From Prevotellaceae bacterium UBA1075 (GTDB lineage: Bacteria > Bacteroidota > Bacteroidia > Bacteroidales > Bacteroidaceae), in assembly GCA_002316015.1 (NCBI GenBank), contig DCCS01000032.1, positions 1 through 29,404 on the forward strand: 29,404 nucleotides of DNA, read 5' to 3'. Under the pieces are notes generated by a model, which saw only the letters and a program-made list of their open reading frames with translations, did not search any database and was not told where the DNA came from. This document shows positions 1 through 7,713 of the stretch, piece by piece. Within the stretch, counting starts at the first letter, position 1, and every line of letters starts with the position of its first letter. The position numbers were made by a program, and so were the translations under genes.

Positions 1-730
1 CGTAGGTGTTGTTGTAGGCGTAGTTGTCGTTGCCCGTGGGAGGAATGTCCTGTACGATGAAGAAGTCGTCGCTCACTCGGATGAGTCCCTCCCCGTTTGT
101 GACGGTCTTGTCCTCCTTGTCCTGCCGTTCCGGCGAGCCGGCATTGCTTTCGGTCACAGGCTTGGGGTCCTCTGGCGTGCTCTCGTTGCTTGTGGCAGTT
201 GTTTCCTGTTCGGGTTGTGTGGCGTTTGCCGGCTGTGTGTTGGTGCTTGTCATGGTGTTCTGCTCTTCTTCTGTTTTTACCTTGCGTGGCCTTCCCCTTT
301 TCTTTGCGGCAGGTGCTGCGGGCGCTTGTGGCTCCTGCTCTGCAAATGGGATTGTGCCCTGTGTGGCCTCTGGGCTGTCCTGCCTGGTGTCCTTGTCCTG
401 CTTCTTCTCGCTGCTGCCCGCCTGTGCGTCTGCCGTGGCTGTGGCTGGCGTGTCGGTCTGCGGTGTCTCGGTCTTGGGCTTGCGTCCGCGTTTCTTGGGT
501 GTCCTCTCGCCCTTGCCCGTGTCCTGGCTTTCGGGCTCTGCCGCTTTTGCCGTGCCGCGCTTTCCTTTGGCATTGCCGCCTGCCGGCTTGTTGGAGCCGG
601 CCATGGCCTCCGCGTCTATAATGTTGTATATGAGTGTGGTGGCATCATTCGCAGGTTCTGCGTTCACGCTTTTTGCCAGCGCAGACAATTCTTCGAGTGA
701 CATGTTCTCGAGTTCACTTTTCGTGTGCAT
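1..730 (-). CDS. rho: Transcription termination factor Rho, N-terminal part (runs off the left edge)
   Basis: An open frame starts with ATG at 730-728 and stays open to the window edge, giving 243 codons. Residues 6-43 resemble the Rho N-terminal (SAP-like) helical domain, with the core LEELSALAK and then LIYNIIDAEA. Residues 45 to about 215 are low-complexity and rich in K, E, Q, T, P and A, and carry two AT-hook-like motifs, KKRGRKPK (79-86) and KKRGRPRK (143-150). The visible part ends in DDFFIVQDIP. Long disordered inserts between the N-terminal domain and the RNA-binding domain are known in Bacteroidetes Rho. The RNA-binding and ATPase domains lie outside the window, so the call rests on the N-terminal domain, the composition and my memory of related proteins. 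Rho is a hexameric RNA helicase that ends transcription. The gene is divergent from the ABC-F gene and has its own promoter at 827-858. Confidence 0.72.
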   Translation of the reverse strand, partial: MHTKSELENMSLEELSALAKSVNAEPANDATTLIYNIIDAEAMAGSNKPAGGNAKGKRGTAKAAEPESQDTGKGERTPKKRGRKPKTETPQTDTPATATADAQAGSSEKKQDKDTRQDSPEATQGTIPFAEQEPQAPAAPAAKKRGRPRKVKTEEEQNTMTSTNTQPANATQPEQETTATSNESTPEDPKPVTESNAGSPERQDKEDKTVTNGEGLIRVSDDFFIVQDIPPTGNDNYAYNNTY

Positions 731-826
731 AATAATAAAGGTATGCTGTTATGATTTTCCGTTTGTTCTGAAATGGGAATCCTCAGGAGAGCGAAGAGTG
801 ACGCTGTCCTTGTTTCATTTGGTCTG

Positions 827-858
827 CAAAATTACTTTTTCTTGCCCAAACGGCCAAA
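827..858 (-). promoter_or_regulatory. Bacteroidetes-type promoter for rho
   Basis: On the minus strand a TTTG element (855-858) is followed after exactly 20 nt by TAATTTTG (827-834), which matches the -33/-7 consensus TTTG-N19-21-TAnnTTTG. It would give a leader of about 90 nt before the ATG at 730. Confidence 0.6.
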
Positions 859-898
859 TTTGCGCAATGTTTTCTTCTGTCCGCTACTTATTTTGTGG

Positions 899-906
899 TA
901 CTTTTG
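899..906 (+). promoter_or_regulatory. Possible -7 element for the ABC-F gene
   Basis: TACTTTTG matches TAnnTTTG about 75 nt before the ATG at 982. No clear -33 TTTG is seen at the expected distance, so this is a weaker call than the divergent rho promoter. Confidence 0.4.
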
Positions 907-981
907 TGACGTGAAGAGACAAAAAGAGGATAATTTCATCAGGCATGCGTTGTGCCGGTCTGGTTTTTCCGAAAGTAAATC

Positions 982-2874
982 ATGAGCAGCATATCCTATT
1001 TGCAAGTGCAGGGTCTGACGCGCGGAGTGGGCGACAAGACCCTCTTTGACAACATATCATTCAGTGTGGCACAGGGGCAGAAGGTTGGCCTTATCGCGCG
1101 CAACGGGGCAGGCAAGAGCACGCTGTTGAACATATTGGGCGGAAAGGACAGCGCCGACTCGGGGCAGGTGGTGTGGCGCAACGGGCTTCGTGTCGGATAC
1201 CTGGAGCAGACACCACAGTACCCCATGGAGCTGACGGTGCTGGAGGCTTGCTTCTGGCACGGCAACGAGACCACCAACCTCATACGCGAGTACGAGTCAT
1301 GCATGGGCACGCCGGGCACGCCGGGCCTGCAGGGGATACTCGACAGGATGGACCAGCAGAAGGCCTGGGACTATGAGAACCGCAGCAAGACCATACTGAG
1401 CAAACTTTCCATAACGGACTTCCAGAAGCCGCTCGCCCAGCTATCGGGGGGGCAGATGAAGCGTGTGGCACTGGCCAACGTGCTCATCATGGAGCCGGAG
1501 TTCCTTATCCTGGACGAGCCCACCAACCATCTCGACCTGCAGATGATAGAGTGGCTCGAGGGCTACTTGCGGCGGTCAAATGTCACGCTCCTGATGGTGA
1601 CGCACGACCGATACTTCCTCGACAACGTGTGTTCCGTCATCCTGGAGATGGACGACGAGACTGTGTATGCCTATCACGGCAACTATGCCTATTACCTGGA
1701 GAAGCGCCAGGAGCGCCAGGAGAACCTCAGGAGCGAGGTGGCACGAGCCAACAACCTGTACCGCACCGAACTGGAGTGGATGCGGCGCATGCCACAGGCA
1801 CGCGGACACAAGGCACGCTACCGCGAGGAGGCATTCTATGAGCTGGAGAGGAAAGCCAGGCGGAGCGTGGAAGAGCGGCAGGTGAGGCTCGAGACGAAGT
1901 CGGCCTACATCGGCAGCAGGATATTCGAGGCGGAATATGTGAGCAAGAAGTATGACCGCGTGATACTGAAGGACTTCTACTACAACTTCTCGCGATACGA
2001 GAAGATGGGAGTCGTGGGAGGAAACGGGACAGGCAAGAGCACGTTTGTGAAGATGCTCCTGGGGCTGGTGAAGCCCGACTCGGGGCGTTTCGTGGTGGGG
2101 GAGACCGTGCGCTTCGGTTACTACAGCCAGGAGGGGATGCACTTTGACGCGCGGATGAAGGTGATAGACGCCGTGCGCAAGGTGGCCGAGTACATTGACC
2201 TGGGAGGCGGGCGTCATTTGTCGGCCATGCAGTTCCTCCAGCACTTCATGTTCACTCCACTGCAACAGCAGAACTATATAGCCAAATTGTCGGGAGGGGA
2301 GCAACGGAGGCTGCACCTGTGCATGGTGCTCATGCAGAACCCTAATTTCCTGGTGCTCGACGAGCCAACCAATGACTTGGACATCAACACCCTGCAGATT
2401 CTGGAGCAGTACCTGCAGGACTTCCAGGGCTGTGTCATCGTGGTCAGCCATGACCGATACTTCATGGACAAGGTGGTGGACCACCTGCTCGTGTTCCGTG
2501 GCGATGGCGTGGTGCAAGACTTCCCCGGAAACTACACGCAGTTCCGCGAGTGGGAGGACGAGCGCGAGGCACATAGGGAGAGGCTGGCGGCAGACGCTGG
2601 AAACGGGGGAGGCGCGGCGGACGTCAAGGACTGCAAGAAGCCGCCACGCCTCGAGCAGAAACGCAAGATGACGTTCAAGGAGAAGCAGGAGTTCGCCTCG
2701 CTGGAGCAGGACATTGCCCGCTTGGAGCAGGAGAAGGCCGACATCGAGGCGCGCCTGTCCAGTGGAAGCATCAGCGTGCAGGAGATAACGGAGTTGAGCA
2801 AACGCTTGCCAGTGCTCACGGACGAACTCGATGAGAAGTCGATGCGCTGGCTGGAGTTGAGCGAGATAGAGTAG
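982..2874 (+). CDS. uup: ABC-F family ATPase, Uup-like
   Basis: This 630-residue protein has two fused ABC ATPase domains and no membrane segments, the mark of the ABC-F family, which acts on ribosomes rather than in transport. The first domain has Walker A NGAGKST (41-47), signature LSGGQMKR (154-161) and Walker B with LDEPTNHLD (177-185). The second has Walker A GGNGTGKST (346-354), signature LSGGEQRR (436-443) and LDEPTNDLD (459-467). The charged linker at about 240-310 is the tRNA-contacting arm region of the family. The C-terminal 75 residues begin KRKMTFKEKQEF and form a predicted coiled coil, as in Uup proteins, which separates it from EttA. Uup is linked to ribosome function and suppression of transposon excision. 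All motifs needed for ATP hydrolysis are intact. It is transcribed alone, divergent from rho. Assignment to ABC-F is firm; the Uup subtype is likely. Confidence 0.9.
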   Translation: MSSISYLQVQGLTRGVGDKTLFDNISFSVAQGQKVGLIARNGAGKSTLLNILGGKDSADSGQVVWRNGLRVGYLEQTPQYPMELTVLEACFWHGNETTNLIREYESCMGTPGTPGLQGILDRMDQQKAWDYENRSKTILSKLSITDFQKPLAQLSGGQMKRVALANVLIMEPEFLILDEPTNHLDLQMIEWLEGYLRRSNVTLLMVTHDRYFLDNVCSVILEMDDETVYAYHGNYAYYLEKRQERQENLRSEVARANNLYRTELEWMRRMPQARGHKARYREEAFYELERKARRSVEERQVRLETKSAYIGSRIFEAEYVSKKYDRVILKDFYYNFSRYEKMGVVGGNGTGKSTFVKMLLGLVKPDSGRFVVGETVRFGYYSQEGMHFDARMKVIDAVRKVAEYIDLGGGRHLSAMQFLQHFMFTPLQQQNYIAKLSGGEQRRLHLCMVLMQNPNFLVLDEPTNDLDINTLQILEQYLQDFQGCVIVVSHDRYFMDKVVDHLLVFRGDGVVQDFPGNYTQFREWEDEREAHRERLAADAGNGGGAADVKDCKKPPRLEQKRKMTFKEKQEFASLEQDIARLEQEKADIEARLSSGSISVQEITELSKRLPVLTDELDEKSMRWLELSEIE

Positions 2875-3142
2875 GGATGCCCATGGACGGCACGGCGCGA
2901 TTACCCGGAGAACGTTCCGTGATGGTGATTTCGCAGGACGTTCAATGTCCGGGAAAGCAGGAGAGGAGTGTGCCGGGACAAGTCCATGGCGGGTGTCTTC
3001 CGCATCGGGCCGAGTGGAACGGCCTGGCGGTCCGCAGCACAACCCGCTTTCTTGCAAGAACCTCCCTGTGGAGGGCAGCGGGCAGTAGTCCGGCGGGAAG
3101 TGTGTGGCACGCCTTTCCGCATATTCTCCCTTGTCTTTGCGG
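2875..3142. other. Gene-poor stretch between convergent genes
   Basis: About 360 bases separate the ABC-F stop from the stop of the convergent minus-strand gene. Apart from the hairpin at 3143-3182 I see no gene, tRNA or repeat here. Short open frames on both strands run through the hairpin and have no recognisable sequence. Confidence 0.5.
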
Positions 3143-3182
3143 AAGCGCGAAGGCTGTGCTTCCCCGCACAGCCTTCGCGCTT
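3143..3182. terminator. Long perfect hairpin between convergent genes, likely bidirectional terminator
   Basis: A 17-bp perfect inverted repeat (left arm 3143-3159, right arm 3166-3182) with a six-base loop TTCCCC. It lies between the 3' ends of the ABC-F gene (+) and the TIM-barrel gene (-). No strong U-tract follows on either strand, so a role in termination or 3'-end protection is inferred from position and stem strength. Confidence 0.65.
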
Positions 3183-3236
3183 AAATCATAAATAGGTATG
3201 AGGCTCAGGGAACTTCACACCCCCAGCCAGGCTTCA

Positions 3237-4142
3237 TCACGCTTCCCCCCACTGCTTGCGCAGCAGTTCGATGGCAGCGGGGAGCACCGTGGCACGGTCG
3301 CCCTCGCAGCCACACTCAAAGGAGATGTGTCCCTGGTAGCCCATTTCCTTGAGAGCCCTCATGCCCTCGCGGTAGTCGTCCTTGTCACCGTCCTCGCCCG
3401 GCATCAGTCGCCGTCCTCGGCTTGCTATGTGCACGTGCCGCAGGTACTTGGTGCCTGCAGCCATGAAGGCGGCGTAGTCCGAGGTCTCCTCCTGCATGTG
3501 CCAGAAGTCGCCCATGCATCTCACGCCCTCGCTGCTGGCATCGCGGCAGATGGCAGCCGCATCGGCCACCAGACGCAGGTAGAAGCATTCCTTGCGGTTG
3601 AGTGGTTCCAGGATGACAGTCGTTCCGCACTTCAGCGCAAACTCGCCCAAGTCATGCAGCTGCTCGCACAGGTAGTTGCGCGTGTCCATTGTGTGTGGCT
3701 TGCAGGGGCTCTGGAAATTGAAGGCCGGCACCATGATTACACCGCAGGAGCCTATCTGTCCGGCAGCCTCCACTATCTCGCGCATGGTGGTGTCAAACTG
3801 TTGCTTCTGCTCGTCCTCGGCAAGGATAAAGCCGCTGAAGCCGGCGCAGATGGCACTCATCTTGATATTCCGGCCCTGCAGAGCCTTGTTGATCTCGCCC
3901 ACGCGGCTCTTCAGGTTGCTGCCACCCACCTCCAGGCCGTTTACCCCATGCGCCTCCATGAAGTCCAGTTTGTCCCCGAGCGTGTCCCCCAGGGCCACCC
4001 CTTCCTGCAGGCAGATGTTGAGTGGCGTGTCACTCTTCCTGCCCTTGCGTATTGAGCGGCAGGATGAGAAAAACGGGGTGGATGCCATGGAAGCCGCTGC
4101 CATGCCTGAGAGCGACCCTAAAATGAATTTTCTGCGTTTCAT
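3237..4142 (-). CDS. Exported sugar isomerase/epimerase-like TIM-barrel protein
   Basis: This 301-residue protein has an N-terminal export signal with a twin-arginine-like start (KRRKFILGS), a hydrophobic stretch, and a Cys at 28 after FFSS that could be lipidated. The rest fits the xylose isomerase-like / AP endonuclease 2 TIM-barrel family. The four family metal-ligand positions can be picked out: Glu179 in ILEPLNR, Asp212 in MGDFWHM, His238 in HVHIAS, and Glu276 in ISFECGC. Family members isomerise or epimerise sugars and keto-sugars, and some act as lyases on 3-keto-sugars. It is the last gene of a four-gene minus-strand run, 28 nt after the Gfo/Idh/MocA gene. That pairing recurs in Bacteroidetes sugar-processing loci and suggests it acts on the product of that oxidoreductase. 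The substrate cannot be told from sequence. Confidence 0.82.
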   Translation of the reverse strand: MKRRKFILGSLSGMAAASMASTPFFSSCRSIRKGRKSDTPLNICLQEGVALGDTLGDKLDFMEAHGVNGLEVGGSNLKSRVGEINKALQGRNIKMSAICAGFSGFILAEDEQKQQFDTTMREIVEAAGQIGSCGVIMVPAFNFQSPCKPHTMDTRNYLCEQLHDLGEFALKCGTTVILEPLNRKECFYLRLVADAAAICRDASSEGVRCMGDFWHMQEETSDYAAFMAAGTKYLRHVHIASRGRRLMPGEDGDKDDYREGMRALKEMGYQGHISFECGCEGDRATVLPAAIELLRKQWGEA

Positions 4143-4170
4143 TCCGTGCAGTTTAGGTGTTGTTTGGGCT

Positions 4171-5529
4171 TTACTGTCCCTGTCCGGGCTTCTTCACCGT
4201 ATAGGAAGCCAAGTCCAGCGGCCCCATTGCCAGGGTGGCGGGCATGAGGTCCATGGGTGACTGCGTCATCTCGTCCCATGTGGTTGTCGCACCGGTGTAG
4301 GCGGCCTCGCGTGCCATGATGGCTGCCATGCACGAGGCTGCGCAGTCGCTTGCCTCCTCATGTGCGGTGCCCTTGCGGATGTGGTTGACCCAGTCCACAT
4401 GCTCCAGCACATAGGGGTCATGCTGCTTGAACTCCCGGTTGGCCGCTTCCTCGTCGTACTTCCACAGGAGATTTCCCTGCAAGTCCTTTATCTCGTTTGT
4501 CTCGCTGTCCCACGAGCCCTTCGCGCCCTGGATGTACTCGCTTATCTTGTTGCTGCATCCGTCAATCTGGCGGCACATGCTGTGCATGTGTATCCCGTTC
4601 TCCATCACGAAGTCGGTGCTGAACATGTCATACTGGTCGCCGGTCACCCTGCGTTGGCGCGCGCCGAACGAGGTGGCGTTGACGGGCTTGAGCCCGCTCA
4701 TCCACAGGAACACGTCGATGTTGTGCACATGCTGCTCCACGATGTGGTCTCCGCTCAGCCACGTCCAGTTGACCCAGTCGCGTATGTTCCATTCCATGTC
4801 GCTCCATCCGGGTTGGCGCTCCTTGTACCACAGCATGCCCTGGTTCCAGTACACGTTTCCGCCGGTGATCTCGCCTATGAGTCCGGCCTGTATCTGCTTG
4901 TTGGCCTCCACATAGCGGCGCTCGTGGTGGCGCTGTGTGCCCGTGACCACGCTCAGGCCCTTTGCCTGTGCCTGCTTGGCCGCAGCCATGATGGTGCGGT
5001 ATCCCTTGGGGTCAACGGCGATGGGTTTCTCCAGGAACGAGTGCACGCCCTTCCCGGTGGCATACTGGAAATGGGTAGGTCTGAAGGCGGGTGGGGTGGC
5101 GATGATGGCCATGTCCACGCCCGAGTCAATGACCTTCTGGTAGGCGTCGAAGCCTGTGAAGCAAGCCTCGTCGGGCACCTCCTGCTGGCGGTCGTTCTTC
5201 AGATGGGCGCGCAAGTCCTGCAGGCGGTCATCGAACACATCGCCCAGTGCAGTCACCTTGATGCCGTTGGCGGCGTCGAGCAGGTTCATCACCGCGCCAG
5301 AGCCACGTCCGCCGCATCCTATCACGCCCACCTTGAGTTCTTTGCCGTCAACAGCCTTGTCGGGCAACTCCGGCACATAATATTCCCCCTCTTTCTTCAG
5401 GGGAGTCAGTTTTCCGTTCCCGCTTCCGCCGCTGCAACTTGCCAATATGGCAGGCGCCGCCATTCCCGCTGCGCCGATGAGCGCGACGTTAGTAAGAAAC
5501 CTTCTTCTGCCCAAGTCCTTCTCGTTCAT
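4171..5529 (-). CDS. Gfo/Idh/MocA-family oxidoreductase with Tat signal
   Basis: This 452-residue protein begins with a twin-arginine signal (GRRRFLTNVALIG) followed by a lipobox-like ILASC, so it is probably exported folded with its cofactor and tethered at Cys32. The Rossmann motif GVIGCGGRGSG (68-78) binds NAD(P). The family motif EKP is at 167-169, and the catalytic region GDHIVEQHVHNID (260-272) contains the expected His residues. These enzymes oxidise or reduce sugar carbons; some, such as GH109 and NAD-dependent sulfoquinovosidases, use NAD to break glycosidic bonds through a 3-keto intermediate. I see no decisive GH109 signature, so dehydrogenase and glycosidase both remain open. It lies 48 nt after the cytochrome-SUMF1 gene and 28 nt before the TIM-barrel gene. 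No promoter motif is visible in either gap, consistent with one operon. Confidence 0.88.
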   Translation of the reverse strand: MNEKDLGRRRFLTNVALIGAAGMAAPAILASCSGGSGNGKLTPLKKEGEYYVPELPDKAVDGKELKVGVIGCGGRGSGAVMNLLDAANGIKVTALGDVFDDRLQDLRAHLKNDRQQEVPDEACFTGFDAYQKVIDSGVDMAIIATPPAFRPTHFQYATGKGVHSFLEKPIAVDPKGYRTIMAAAKQAQAKGLSVVTGTQRHHERRYVEANKQIQAGLIGEITGGNVYWNQGMLWYKERQPGWSDMEWNIRDWVNWTWLSGDHIVEQHVHNIDVFLWMSGLKPVNATSFGARQRRVTGDQYDMFSTDFVMENGIHMHSMCRQIDGCSNKISEYIQGAKGSWDSETNEIKDLQGNLLWKYDEEAANREFKQHDPYVLEHVDWVNHIRKGTAHEEASDCAASCMAAIMAREAAYTGATTTWDEMTQSPMDLMPATLAMGPLDLASYTVKKPGQGQ

Positions 5530-5577
5530 TGTTGGAATAGTTTGATATGTATAAAAGTGTGTTGTCTGTTCCTGTCT

Positions 5578-7128
5578 CTATTTTGCGTCCACACCCCCGG
5601 GCACCTCGCATACCACACGGAAGCCGATGCCCTTCATGTCCGAGAACCACCAGATGCTCTTGGGGTTCTGCGGGTCTGTCTTGAGCCACTTCTCGTAGTC
5701 GGTGTGCGCGCGTGAGGCGCAGCGCACGTCGGCCGCATCGTCTGCATAGCATCCGCCACGCACCACGTATTCCTTTCCCGAAGCGGGCCCCTTGGGGTCC
5801 CTTGCCCCGTCCTGGAGACGGGCGTAAGTGTCCTCGGCATACCAGTCGGAGCAGTATTCGAGCACATTGCCCAGCATGTTCTTCAGGCCAAACGGATTGG
5901 GCTTCACGCGTGACGGTTCCTGTGTGCGGCTTTTGCTGTTGTTGGCATAGACGACATAACTGTTGATGGTGGTCGTGTCGGCACTGAAGAAACGCCGCCA
6001 GAAGCCCGTGTTGGAGAATTCGGACGGGTTCCCCTTGAAGAAATACGGGCTGTCGGTACCTCCCCGTGCCGCATATTCCCATTCGGCTTCGGTGGGCAGG
6101 CGGTATTTCTTGCCGGTCTTGAGCGAGAGCCACTGGCAGAAGGTCTCGGCCGCGTAGTGTGTCATGGTGATGGCCGGGCGGCTGCCCATGCCCCAGCCCT
6201 GGTCAGGCATCCCGAAGGGAGGCGTGGGGCCCGAGACCGCGTCCACGTCGGGGCGGCTGTTGTTGGCGTAAATCTTGGATGGCGGGGTGCGTCCCTCCGA
6301 CATGGTCTGTGCGTAGAAGGCCCAGTACTGGTCCCATGTGACCTCGGTCTCGGCCATGTAGAATGCCGACACCGTCACCCTGCGCCGGGGATGCTCGTCG
6401 GCGTGGCTGAACTTCTCGCCCTCCTGGCTGCCCATGAGGAAGGAGCCCCCCGGGATGGCCTTCATGCTTATGGTGACGCTGGTGGTGGGCACCTGCTCGG
6501 TGAAGTCCGCGAACCTGGTCACGCGCGTGGCCTCGGCAAAGGTTGCCGCAGTGGTGTCCACGGGAGCCTTGTCCATCTTGGCGTGCTTGTATCCAGGCAT
6601 TGCGTGCCCCACGTCCAGGTGGCAGCTGATGCACTGCAGTCCCAGTTTTTCCTCGTTCTCCTCGTAGTAGAGGTGTGCCGCCACGCCGTCGTCGGACAGT
6701 CCTTGCGGAAACAGGCTGGCGTGGCACCGCTTGCATGACTCGTTGAAGACGATGGTCTGCGCGTACTCCAGTTCCCTCTTGCTCTCGAAGTCGATGTCCT
6801 CCTTGTCTTTTGTCATGGCGGCCCACACGTCCTTCATGCCCATCCGCGCCTTGGCCGTGAAGTGCTTCCAGGTGCCCTCGGGCGGCAGGTGGCACTCGGC
6901 GCAGCCCGTTTTCACGCCGCTGCGGTTGCTGTAGTGTGCCGCCTGCTTCCAGCTGTCGGTGGCCTCGGGGTGGAAATGGCAGGCCATGCACGCCTCGTCA
7001 CTCGAGCTCCACTCGTAGAAGTGGTTGCCTGTCAGCGCGATGGCCACGCCCGCCAGGAGCGCGCCCGCCAGCGGAAGCCACTTGGCGCGCGCCTTCCTGT
7101 TGTCTTGTCTGTGCGTGTGTTGTGTCAT
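5578..7128 (-). CDS. NapC/NirT-type tetraheme cytochrome c fused to a SUMF1/FGE-like domain
   Basis: I use the ATG at 7128-7126, which overlaps the stop of the upstream gene as ATGA. The 70 codons open further upstream lie inside that gene and look non-coding. The 516-residue product has a single N-terminal membrane segment (about 17-36). A periplasmic NapC/NirT-like part follows with four CxxCH heme sites: CMACH 47-51, CAECH 76-80, CKRCH 132-136 and CISCH 166-170. Residues 219-508 form a SUMF1/formylglycine-generating-enzyme-like domain, with core motifs PGGSFLMGS, RLPTEAEWEYAARGG, NVLEYCSDWY and RGGCYADDAADVRCASR. NapC/NrfH proteins pass electrons from the quinol pool to periplasmic enzymes. 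The active-site cysteine pair of true FGE is not seen at its usual place, so the domain may bind or support rather than make formylglycine. Both halves lie in one uninterrupted frame. Confidence 0.88.
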   Translation of the reverse strand: MTQHTHRQDNRKARAKWLPLAGALLAGVAIALTGNHFYEWSSSDEACMACHFHPEATDSWKQAAHYSNRSGVKTGCAECHLPPEGTWKHFTAKARMGMKDVWAAMTKDKEDIDFESKRELEYAQTIVFNESCKRCHASLFPQGLSDDGVAAHLYYEENEEKLGLQCISCHLDVGHAMPGYKHAKMDKAPVDTTAATFAEATRVTRFADFTEQVPTTSVTISMKAIPGGSFLMGSQEGEKFSHADEHPRRRVTVSAFYMAETEVTWDQYWAFYAQTMSEGRTPPSKIYANNSRPDVDAVSGPTPPFGMPDQGWGMGSRPAITMTHYAAETFCQWLSLKTGKKYRLPTEAEWEYAARGGTDSPYFFKGNPSEFSNTGFWRRFFSADTTTINSYVVYANNSKSRTQEPSRVKPNPFGLKNMLGNVLEYCSDWYAEDTYARLQDGARDPKGPASGKEYVVRGGCYADDAADVRCASRAHTDYEKWLKTDPQNPKSIWWFSDMKGIGFRVVCEVPGGVDAK

Positions 7129-7535
7129 TTTGCCCGTCTCATTGTCAGTTCCGGCGATATCTTGACAAGCCTCTTCCCCTCCACGCGTTTCACCACGGTG
7201 TGCCCGATGAGCTTGAGCGACCATGTGCTGTCGCTCAGCTGCGTGAGCAGGGTCTCCTGCGTCTCGCTGCCCAGGTCGTTTGACAGGTTGAGGATGGCAG
7301 ACTTGTCGTCCTTGATCCGGAACGACGTGACAGTCCATACCCCGTACACCTCACCGTTCAGGTAACCGTTCATCGGCCCGAAGTCCTCCATGGTGGGCAC
7401 GGTGATGGACTCTTCGTATAAGTCAATATTCAAGTTTATCTTTTCCTGCGGGCAAGTCAGTCTCAGCTTCCACGGGCTCTGTGCCGCCACCGTGGCCGCG
7501 CAGGCAAGCAGGATGATGGAAAAGGGTATTCTCAT
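7125..7535 (-). CDS. Small secreted protein of unknown function, first gene of the exported operon
   Basis: This 136-residue protein has a clear signal peptide (MRIPFSIILLACAATVAAQ) with cleavage expected near residue 19. The mature part of about 117 residues is rich in alternating hydrophobic and polar residues and looks all-beta, perhaps lipocalin-like, but I do not recognise a family. It has no CxxCH motif and no lipobox. Its stop overlaps the start of the cytochrome-SUMF1 gene by four bases (ATGA), which implies translational coupling and a shared job. A -7 promoter element lies about 26 nt before its ATG, making it the leader gene of the four-gene run. A small periplasmic partner or accessory factor for the cytochrome is a reasonable guess and no more. 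Confidence 0.75.
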   Translation of the reverse strand: MRIPFSIILLACAATVAAQSPWKLRLTCPQEKINLNIDLYEESITVPTMEDFGPMNGYLNGEVYGVWTVTSFRIKDDKSAILNLSNDLGSETQETLLTQLSDSTWSLKLIGHTVVKRVEGKRLVKISPELTMRRAK

Positions 7536-7560
7536 TACAGGTCTACTGTGGTTTCACCTA

Positions 7561-7568
7561 CAAATTTA
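7561..7568 (-). promoter_or_regulatory. -7 element of the exported four-gene operon
   Basis: On the minus strand TAAATTTG fits TAnnTTTG and would start transcription about 20 nt before the ATG at 7535. A TTTG lies only 14 nt further upstream, closer than the usual 19-21, so the -33 element is uncertain. Confidence 0.5.
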
Positions 7569-7713
7569 GCCATTTTATTCGGCAAATTCCACGTTCGTTT
7601 ACAATTTTTATGCTTTTACGTGCCCCTTCTGGCCTGCCGGTGTCACGGCATTGCCATATTCGGCTTGTCTGATGGCGGAGCGGGGATTCTGGGCGCGCCC
7701 ACTTGCCCTTGCC

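Noticed and set aside
24..914. A 296-codon plus-strand open frame
   Set aside because: It is antisense to the rho N-terminal region and runs through both divergent promoters; the composition (Ser/Leu/Val/Cys-rich) is that of a shadow frame.
1576..3057. A 493-codon minus-strand open frame
   Set aside because: It lies opposite the ABC-F ATPase gene, whose motifs are all intact on the plus strand.
2877..3191. A 104-codon plus-strand open frame after the ABC-F gene
   Set aside because: It reads through the 17-bp hairpin, has no promoter or ribosome site, and resembles no protein I know.
4360..5715. A 451-codon plus-strand open frame
   Set aside because: It is antisense to the Gfo/Idh/MocA gene and the end of the cytochrome-SUMF1 gene and has no recognisable features.
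7129..7338. A 70-codon N-terminal extension of the cytochrome-SUMF1 protein
   Set aside because: It lies inside the upstream small gene in another frame; the ATGA overlap start at 7128 directly precedes the membrane anchor.
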